NCBI GenBank assembly: GCA_016200325.1
Contig: JACQEZ010000011.1
Location: 310,001-374,000 of the forward strand
Origin: Candidatus Manganitrophaceae bacterium
GTDB lineage: Bacteria; Nitrospirota; Nitrospiria; SBBL01; Manganitrophaceae
Length of the DNA stretch: 64,000 nt
Direction: 5' to 3'
The number at the start of each line of letters is the position of its first letter. Within the stretch, counting starts at the first letter, position 1. Positions 58,102 through 64,000 of this stretch are shown piece after piece. Position numbers and translations under genes: made by a program. The notes beneath the pieces were generated by a model. The model did no database searches. It was not told where the DNA came from and worked only from the letters and a program-made list of their open reading frames with translations.

Positions 58102-61100
58102 ACCGACATTCGGTCTCGAAATGGGAGCGGCCGCTTGTCGTCTGGTCGTCATCGGCAATGGGATGGCGGGGATCGCGGCGGTGGAAGCCGTCTTGAAAGC
58201 GGGCGTCCCTTTCTCGATCACCCTTTTCGGTGATGAGCCGCAGACCCACTACAACCGGATTCTCCTCTCCGATTTTCTGGCGGGAAAAACCGAGCAGGAG
58301 CGCCTCTTCACCCGCCCGAAGCATTGGTATACCGAGCGGGGGATTGAGGCGAAACTCGGAGTCTCGGTCACCGCCATCGATCCGACAGTGAAGGAGGTCA
58401 CCGACGCGAACGGCGACCGCACCCCCTACGATGCGCTCCTCATCGCCGCCGGCGGTCTCCCCTTCATCCCGCCCATTTCAGGACGGGAAAAGAACGGGGT
58501 TTTTGTCTTTCGGACCCTCCAAGACACCGAGCAGATCCTCGCGGCCGCCCGCTCCTGTCGTCGCGCGGTGGTGATCGGCGGCGGACTCCTCGGCCTTGAG
58601 GCGGCGCGCGGTTTGCTCAACCATGGCCTGTCGGTGACCCTGCTCCATCTGGCCGACCGCCTGATGGAGCAGCAGCTCGATCCGGCGGGGGCTTCCCTTC
58701 TGAAACGCGAGATCGAGGGAATGGGAATCCGCGTCCTGCTGGGATCGACCGCCGAGGCATTTCTAGGAGACGAGCGTGTGGAGGGGGTCCGGTTGACGAC
58801 CGGAGAGACCCTCCCCACGGAGATGGTCGTCCTCTGTACGGGGATCCGACCGAACCTGGCCTTGGCGCATCAAATCGGCCTCAAAACCAATCGAGGGATC
58901 CTGGTAGATGATCGGATGGAGACAAGCCAGCCTGGAATCTTTGCGGTCGGCGACGTCATCGAGCATCGCGGAAAGACATACGGGCTAATCGCCCCGCTGC
59001 GGGAGCAGGCCGAGACCCTGGCCGATGTCCTCGCCGGGAAGGACCAGCGGCGCTACACGGGAACCGTCTGTCCGACGATTCTCAAGGTCGCCGGCATTCA
59101 TCTGACCTCGATCGGCGACTTCCTCGGCAGCGCAGGAATGGAAGAGACCGTCTTCCTCGACACCGAAAAAGGGATTTACAAGAAGTGTGTCTTCCGGCAG
59201 AACCGGCTGGTCGGCGCGATTCTTTTGGGCGACAACAAAGACGGGCCACGGCTCTTTAATCTGATCCAAAAGGGAGCAGATGTTTCCGCGATGAAAGGAT
59301 CGCTCCTCGGAAATGTCTCACTGGAAGGGAGCTCTGTAACAAGCGGCGTCGCTGCGTTGGCCGAGACGGACCTCGTCTGCAATTGCAACAACGTCACGAA
59401 GGGAGCGATCCTCTCGGTCATCCGCGAAAAGGGGATCACGACGCGGGACGACATTGCCGCCGCCACACAAGCGACGACTGGCTGCGGAAGCTGCACGCAG
59501 ATCGTCGACGATCTGCTGGCGGAAGCGGCTCAACAACCGACGCCTGTCGCCGTAAAGAAACCGGCCGGAGAGAAGATGCCGGACAAAAGCGGGCCGTCGG
59601 CGCTCAAAACACTCGACCTGGAGAAGATCAAGCAGGAGGGGCTGGGAATCGACTTCGCCCGGCTGCGGGAGGAGGGGAGTCGCGCGCTGACCGCCGAGGA
59701 TTACTATCGCCTCAAAACCTACGGCATCTGCAGCCAGAAACATCCCGGCTATTTCATGCTCCGGACGCGGATCCCGGGGGGGAGTGTCACCTATCCTCAG
59801 GTGATGGCGTTGGCCGATCTGGCGGAGACGCACGGACGGGGATGGGGACACTTGACCGTCCGACAAGACCTGGAGCTGCATTGGGTCCGAGTCGAGGAGT
59901 CGCTGGAGATCTTCGAGAAGCTGGAAGCGATCGGGCTGACGACCCGCTCCGCCTGCGGCCACACGCTCCGAAACGTCATGGCCTGCGCCCATGGGGAGAT
60001 TGCGCCCGACGGACTGTTCGACGTCCGGCCTTGGGCGAAGCGCATCACCGATTATTTTGTAAAGCGATCCGATCTGATTAATCCGAACATGCCGAACCGT
60101 CTGAATGTCTATTTCGCCGGGTGCAGCGACTGCGCCCCCGATGCGGCGATTAATGACATCGGGTTCGTCGCGGTGGATCGCCTGACAGACGACGGCCGAC
60201 GTGCCTTCGGTTTTGAACTCTGGGTCGGGGGGAGCTTGGGGGCACACCCGATGCTGGGCTTTAAGCTGAAGGAGTTCGTCTCCCTTGCGGATGCGCTGCC
60301 GGCCTGTCAGGCGATCTTTGCGATTCATATGAAATTCGGAAATCGAAACAAGGCAAAATCGCGTCTGAAATACTTGATCGAGCAATGGGGACAGCCGCGG
60401 TTTGCCGACCTGTTTGAGAAGGTCTTCCTGGAGAAGAGAAACCTTCCTGAGAACAGAGAAGCCCTTCTCCCCGCGCCGACCGACCGGGAACCTCGTCCAG
60501 CGCTCCTGCGCCGGCTCGGAAATGCCGTGCTGCCGTCGACACGCGCCCTGCTTTCCCCCGGCGCCATCCCGCAGCGGCAGCACGGCTATGCGCGGCTGAC
60601 GATCGCCGTCCCCTTGGGAGAGATCCGGGCGGCGCAGCTCCGCGCCGTCGGAAAAATTTCAAAGTGGTATGGCAATGGGCAGATCCACTTCACAAAGGAG
60701 CAGGAGGTCGCGCTGCACTGGATCCCGATGCGGGTTCTCAATCGCGTCGTCCGGGCGCTTGGACGGGTCGGGCTCTCGTTGAAGGGGGGAGGAAGCCGGC
60801 TGCTCGCCTGTCCCGGCACCGAGTTCTGCACCCTGGCCGTCACCAACGCCCAAGGATCGGCGCGCGATCTCCTCAAACACTTTCAGCCGGAAGCGTCGGA
60901 GAAAGATGCGCTCTGGCGATCGATCTCCGTCCACCTCTCCGGTTGTCCCAACAGCTGCGTGAAGCACCAGGTCGCCGACATCGGGCTCGCCGGGACGATG
61001 ACGCCGGTGGGGGATCTGCGGCGCTTTTCTTACCAACTCTTTTTGGGCGGCAAGGTGGAGGGAGGGGTTCGGCTGGGGGTAATGGTTCGGAAAGGGATCA

Positions 61101-61300
61101 CCGAGGAAGCGGTTGTTCCGACGGTCGATGCTCTCCTCGACCTCATCCTTGAGAACCGTCTTTCCGGTGAAACGTTCCAAGAAACGGTCGTCCGGTTGGG
61201 AACCGATACGGTCGCCGCCCTTCTTGAGAAAAAGATCGCCCCGCTTACGCCGGCGGCGCCGGAGGCGCTGAAGATGATTCCCGATCTCATTCAGGTTTAA
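58091..61300 (+). CDS. Fused NAD(P)H-dependent assimilatory nitrite reductase (NirB N-part + NirA-type core)
   Basis: This 1069-residue protein starts at TTG 58091 behind GGAGGTGG. Residues 1-410 form a NirB-type FAD/NAD(P)H domain (RLVVIGNGMAGIAAVEAVL, VVIGGGLLGLEAARGLL, GIFAVGDVIEH). The BFD-like [2Fe-2S] motif is Cys430/Cys432 and Cys465/Cys468. From about 500 a complete ferredoxin-type siroheme reductase follows (FMLRTRIPGGSVTYPQV, GLTTRSACGHTLRNVMACAHGE). It ends with the 4Fe-4S/siroheme cysteines Cys907, Cys913, Cys952 and Cys956 (CPGTEFC, SGCPNSC). The usual NirB is about 830 residues with a short reductase half. Here the whole NirA core is fused behind a NADH module, so electrons flow NAD(P)H-FAD-2Fe-2S-4Fe-4S-siroheme in one chain. 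It reduces nitrite to ammonium. Confidence 0.93.
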   Translation: MADKPTFGLEMGAAACRLVVIGNGMAGIAAVEAVLKAGVPFSITLFGDEPQTHYNRILLSDFLAGKTEQERLFTRPKHWYTERGIEAKLGVSVTAIDPTVKEVTDANGDRTPYDALLIAAGGLPFIPPISGREKNGVFVFRTLQDTEQILAAARSCRRAVVIGGGLLGLEAARGLLNHGLSVTLLHLADRLMEQQLDPAGASLLKREIEGMGIRVLLGSTAEAFLGDERVEGVRLTTGETLPTEMVVLCTGIRPNLALAHQIGLKTNRGILVDDRMETSQPGIFAVGDVIEHRGKTYGLIAPLREQAETLADVLAGKDQRRYTGTVCPTILKVAGIHLTSIGDFLGSAGMEETVFLDTEKGIYKKCVFRQNRLVGAILLGDNKDGPRLFNLIQKGADVSAMKGSLLGNVSLEGSSVTSGVAALAETDLVCNCNNVTKGAILSVIREKGITTRDDIAAATQATTGCGSCTQIVDDLLAEAAQQPTPVAVKKPAGEKMPDKSGPSALKTLDLEKIKQEGLGIDFARLREEGSRALTAEDYYRLKTYGICSQKHPGYFMLRTRIPGGSVTYPQVMALADLAETHGRGWGHLTVRQDLELHWVRVEESLEIFEKLEAIGLTTRSACGHTLRNVMACAHGEIAPDGLFDVRPWAKRITDYFVKRSDLINPNMPNRLNVYFAGCSDCAPDAAINDIGFVAVDRLTDDGRRAFGFELWVGGSLGAHPMLGFKLKEFVSLADALPACQAIFAIHMKFGNRNKAKSRLKYLIEQWGQPRFADLFEKVFLEKRNLPENREALLPAPTDREPRPALLRRLGNAVLPSTRALLSPGAIPQRQHGYARLTIAVPLGEIRAAQLRAVGKISKWYGNGQIHFTKEQEVALHWIPMRVLNRVVRALGRVGLSLKGGGSRLLACPGTEFCTLAVTNAQGSARDLLKHFQPEASEKDALWRSISVHLSGCPNSCVKHQVADIGLAGTMTPVGDLRRFSYQLFLGGKVEGGVRLGVMVRKGITEEAVVPTVDALLDLILENRLSGETFQETVVRLGTDTVAALLEKKIAPLTPAAPEALKMIPDLIQV

Positions 61301-61314
61301 CGGGAGGGGGCCAG

Positions 61315-61635
61315 ATGAAACTGATTCAAGCGCTGATCCGACCGGAAAAGGAAGGGGAGGTGATCGCCGGGCTCGAGAAGTCGGGCATTTATCCTTTTAC
61401 TCGGCAGATGGTCTTTGGAAGGGGACGGCAGCGGGGGATTCAGGTCGGGCCGGTCCGTTATGAAGAACTGTCGAAAGTCTGGCTGATGATCGCCGTCGAG
61501 GAAGAGGAGATCGATCGGGCGGTTGAAACGATCAAGATCGCGGCCCGGACCGGGAACCCCGGCGACGGGAAGATCTTCATCTCTTCGCTCTCCGAGTCCC
61601 GGGCGATATGGATACAGGAGAAATCTGAAATCTGA
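61315..61635 (+). CDS. P-II family nitrogen regulator (third copy of the cluster)
   Basis: This 106-residue protein begins 14 bases after the reductase gene, with GGGAGGGGG upstream. MKLIQALIRPEKEGEVIAGLEKSG, T-loop GRGRQRGIQVGPVRYEEL and AARTGNPGDGKIFISSL define P-II. The T-loop region is identical over 15 residues to the P-II at 56510, so the two are likely recent paralogues. It completes a set of three P-II domains in the operon. Confidence 0.92.
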   Translation: MKLIQALIRPEKEGEVIAGLEKSGIYPFTRQMVFGRGRQRGIQVGPVRYEELSKVWLMIAVEEEEIDRAVETIKIAARTGNPGDGKIFISSLSESRAIWIQEKSEI

Positions 61636-61680
61636 TATCAATCGGAGATCGGCCCAGAGATCGGTGTAAAAGCGTGTTTG

Positions 61681-62862
61681 CTACTTCGGCCCCTGCGGAA
61701 CGAATTTTAGGACCTCTCCTGCATAATCGACCAGGTAGAGCTCCCGCGCCGCATCTTCGCCGAACGAGCTGATCCGCCGCTTGGTATCGAGGAGAAGCTG
61801 CTGCTCGATCACCTTCTTCCCGTCATACCGAAGCATCCAGACCCGGCCGCTCCCGAAATCGCCATAAAGATAGGCGCCGGCCAAGAAAGGGATCGCGCTT
61901 CCCCGATAGACATAACCTCCGATGACCGTAATCCCGTCGGAGCGGGGATAATCGAGAATCGGCGGCTCAAACCGGCTCTTGTCGCAGACCGGGTTGACCC
62001 CCGGCGTGCAGATCGTTCCCTCCATCACGTTCCAGCCGTAATTCCCCCCCTTGTGGACAACATCGATCTCTTCTCGGTCGTCTTGACCGACATCACCGAC
62101 ATAAAGCAGGCCGGTCGTCGGATCGAAAGAGAATCGCCATGGGTTTCGAAGCCCATAGGCCCAGACCTCCGGGGCGGCGCTCGATTGGCTGACGAAAGGA
62201 TTGTCCGGGGGGATGCCGTACCCTTTTCCCACCGTTTGCGAATCGACATCGATTCGGAGCATCTTCCCAAGCAGGGCTCCGAGGTTCTGGCCGTTCCCCC
62301 GCGGATCATTCGCCGCGCCGCCGTCTCCCATCCCAATGTAGAGTTTGCCGTCGGAGCCGAAGACGATATTCCCCCCATTGTGATTTGCAAACGGCTGCGG
62401 GATCGTCAGAAGAATCCGCTCACGCTTCGGGTCGGCCTCCGTCAAAGGATCGCCGGCCTTGAACTCGGAGATCACGGTGTGAAGCCCCCCTTCGGGAGAG
62501 GTGTAATTGACGAAGAGGCGCCGGTTCTCCGAAAACTTCGGATGAAACGCAAGCCCGAGCAGCCCCTTCTCCCCCCCGGCCGTCACACGGTCCCGGATGT
62601 CGAGAAAAGGTCTCTCCAGAATCGCCCCCTTCTCCCATACCCGAATTGTCCCCCCCTGCTCGACAATGAAAAGCCGCCCGCTCCCGTCGACCGCCGGAAA
62701 CAACCCAAGCGGCTGACTCAGCCCCTTCGCAATCGATTCTAACCGAACCGCGGGCGCGGCCGAACCCCCTTTGGGCGCCGAGGTCGCTTCATGGTCACAG
62801 GAGAAGAGCAGGGCCGCGAGCAAGCATGATGTGGATAGCAGACGATGCAGACGATATCGCAT
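61681..62862 (-). CDS. PQQ-type glucose/sorbosone dehydrogenase lipoprotein
   Basis: This 393-residue lipoprotein (lipobox LLFSC, Cys22) has a GSDH beta-propeller: SIAKGLSQPLGLFPAVDGSGRLFIVEQGGTIRV, GLLGLAFHPKFSENRRLFVNYT, HNGGNIVFGSDGKLYIGMGDGGAANDP, LRNPWRFSFDPTTGLLYVGDVGQDDREEID and GGNYGWNVMEG. It would oxidise aldoses or similar sugars in the periplasm with PQQ. Homologues also occur without proven activity. The ribosome site is GGAGGG. It is convergent with the P-II gene with no obvious terminator between them. Confidence 0.92.
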   Translation of the reverse strand: MRYRLHRLLSTSCLLAALLFSCDHEATSAPKGGSAAPAVRLESIAKGLSQPLGLFPAVDGSGRLFIVEQGGTIRVWEKGAILERPFLDIRDRVTAGGEKGLLGLAFHPKFSENRRLFVNYTSPEGGLHTVISEFKAGDPLTEADPKRERILLTIPQPFANHNGGNIVFGSDGKLYIGMGDGGAANDPRGNGQNLGALLGKMLRIDVDSQTVGKGYGIPPDNPFVSQSSAAPEVWAYGLRNPWRFSFDPTTGLLYVGDVGQDDREEIDVVHKGGNYGWNVMEGTICTPGVNPVCDKSRFEPPILDYPRSDGITVIGGYVYRGSAIPFLAGAYLYGDFGSGRVWMLRYDGKKVIEQQLLLDTKRRISSFGEDAARELYLVDYAGEVLKFVPQGPK

Positions 62863-62979
62863 AAAGAAAACCCTCCGATCGATAAACCAAGCCTATGAAA
62901 AGAGTGAGCGCCTAGGCAGCCTCTGTATGGGACCTGGTGATTTGATGTTACTCAAACTTTTTATCGGTCTCTCGGATCG

Positions 62980-64000
62980 CTACCGAAGGCCAGAAAAAAG
63001 CCGGACGAAGTCGGACTCCGTCCGGGACATCACCCGCTCAATTTCTTCCGCCAGCTCTTTCCTTCCCCGCTCCCAATCCCGCTCGCCATACCCCATCCGC
63101 CGCGCCAGAAAGGTAAATTCTTCCGAATCAAGATCGGGGAGCAGAAGGTCCTTCGCGTTCCCCCGAACCATCCGAAGGGCATCAATCAGCGCCCGAAGAA
63201 AGAGATAGGCCTCACGCAGATCGGTCCAGATCTCCTTTGATAAAATCCTCAATCGGTACAGTGCGTCGAGCGCCTCCGACGTCCGGGGGGTCCGAAGCGC
63301 CGGCTTCCGATCACCGTTCAGGATCTGCAGATACTGGACCGCATACTCAATATCCAGAAGCCCCCCCGCGCTGTATTTCACATTGACCCGTCCCGCCGGA
63401 ACCAGCTCGCGCCGCTGCCGCTCTCTCAACGCCAGCGCGCCCGCCAGATCCCACGGCGCGCCGCTGTAGACAAACCGGTCGCGATGGGCCTCCACCGCCC
63501 GCCCCAGCCGCTCCTCCCCCGCGATCCACCGGAGCTTAATCAGCGCCTGGCGCTCGAAAGGGGCCGCCTCGCCGCCGGCGGCATAATAGGCGGTCAGCTG
63601 CGCCAGCGGGTTGGCCAAGACCCCCGCCGTTCCATGCGGCCGCAGCCGGGTGTCGATGTGGAAGATCCCTTCCTCTTTCGCTTCGACGAAGTGGACGATC
63701 TCCTGTCCGAGTTTATCGAAGTAGCTCCGGTTTTCAATCGGCTCCGCTCCGTCGGTCTGACCCGGCCCGGCGTAGACGAAGAGGAGCTCGATGTCCGAGG
63801 CATACCCGAGCTCCGCCCCTCCCAATTTTCCGAGCCCGCAGATCGCGAAGGCGCAGCGCGATCGATCTTCCAGTCGCGGGACACCGAATGGTCGACCGAG
63901 ATGCGCCTGGCAGAGGCGGTAGGCCTCGTCAAGGATCATCTCGGCCAGGTCGGTCAGCGCCTGCGAGAAATCGGCCCGGCTTCGGGGGGGATCGAGCAGG
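62980..64000 (-). CDS. GlnE-type glutamine synthetase adenylyltransferase, partial (N-terminus outside window)
   Basis: The frame is open to the window edge, giving about 339 C-terminal residues. It contains the nucleotidyltransferase signature ICGLGKLGGAELGYASDIELLFVY, then FHIDTRLRPHGTAGVLANPL and ALIKLRWIAGEERLG. The linker/second helical domain has VNVKYSAGGLLDIEYAVQYLQIL. GlnE adds or removes AMP on glutamine synthetase in response to P-II. Normal GlnE is about 950 residues with two such modules. Only one is visible here, so it could be the C-terminal module or a single-module relative. Its closeness to three P-II domains fits a shared nitrogen-control role. Confidence 0.85.
   Translation of the reverse strand, partial: LLDPPRSRADFSQALTDLAEMILDEAYRLCQAHLGRPFGVPRLEDRSRCAFAICGLGKLGGAELGYASDIELLFVYAGPGQTDGAEPIENRSYFDKLGQEIVHFVEAKEEGIFHIDTRLRPHGTAGVLANPLAQLTAYYAAGGEAAPFERQALIKLRWIAGEERLGRAVEAHRDRFVYSGAPWDLAGALALRERQRRELVPAGRVNVKYSAGGLLDIEYAVQYLQILNGDRKPALRTPRTSEALDALYRLRILSKEIWTDLREAYLFLRALIDALRMVRGNAKDLLLPDLDSEEFTFLARRMGYGERDWERGRKELAEEIERVMSRTESDFVRLFSGLR

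Noticed and set aside
59318-60583. 421-codon minus-strand ORF inside the nitrite reductase gene
   Set aside because: Antisense mirror of a gene whose redox motifs are all intact.
30570-62923. Shared 13-mer CCTAGGCAGCCTC near 30570 and 62911
   Set aside because: Only two copies, no flanking similarity, and one overlaps a stop codon; probably chance.

Overview
The window is about 64 kb of GC-rich bacterial chromosome, by eye near 60% GC. It is densely packed, with many 4-base ATGA overlaps and good Shine-Dalgarno sites. Lipoboxes, periplasmic proteins and a nitrate/nitrite assimilation module point to a Gram-negative environmental bacterium. The gene mix (P-II/nitrite module, Ycf48-like propeller, SmbP-like protein, contractile injection system) recalls Nitrospirota, but that is an inference and not a placement. 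I saw no tRNA, rRNA, CRISPR array or intact mobile element.

Region 1 (1-4048) holds the tail of an unidentified protein, an LPP20-type envelope protein, a membrane-anchored SUMF1/FGE-fold protein and a sigma-54 enhancer-binding protein (EBP) with a degenerate receiver domain. Region 2 (4045-23768, minus strand) is one long operon for an extracellular contractile injection system (eCIS). In transcription order it encodes a winged-helix protein, a small protein, sheath, tube, T4-type baseplate protein, a Pro-rich protein, the DUF4255/Pvc16 cap, an AAA+ ATPase, a small protein, CIS-tube hub, LysM, gpD-like hub, baseplate J, a gpI-like tail protein, a DUF6519 fibre-like protein, a small protein, a gp25 fusion, the gpV spike and a small Ala-rich protein. 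A DUF4157 HExxH protein, the hallmark eCIS-associated cargo family, is transcribed divergently at 24062. Both divergent promoters carry a GG-N10-GC (-24/-12) sigma-54 signature, and the EBP gene ends convergently on the last eCIS gene. The locus therefore looks like a self-contained sigma-54-controlled injection system.

Region 3 (26223-30194) follows the DUF4157 gene on the same strand. It encodes a two-TM protein, a small secreted Ig-like protein, a phospholipase C-type phosphoesterase, a peptidoglycan-binding protein and an emfourin-like (metalloprotease inhibitor) lipoprotein. Region 4 (30209-54600) is mostly housekeeping and signalling: an ABC1/UbiB kinase, an erythromycin-esterase-family protein, an ATP-dependent DNA ligase, an M1 aminopeptidase, a response regulator with AraC output, EVE, NlpC/P60, ArsC/Spx-like, hemerythrin, a radical SAM/B12 protein, a hybrid histidine kinase overlapping a substrate-binding lipoprotein, DUF2231, PyrE, a methyltransferase, MOSC and a 14-repeat Ycf48-like protein.

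Region 5 (54691-61635) starts with an SmbP-like protein, followed by a nitrate/nitrite assimilation operon. Its genes are a SUOX-fold molybdenum-cofactor domain fused to P-II, a free P-II, a NarK-type transporter, a NirB-type FAD/BFD module fused to a complete NirA-type siroheme reductase, and another P-II. A roughly 150-nt leader with a strong terminator-like hairpin lies upstream. The window ends with a PQQ-type sugar dehydrogenase lipoprotein and the C-terminal part of a GlnE-like adenylyltransferase.
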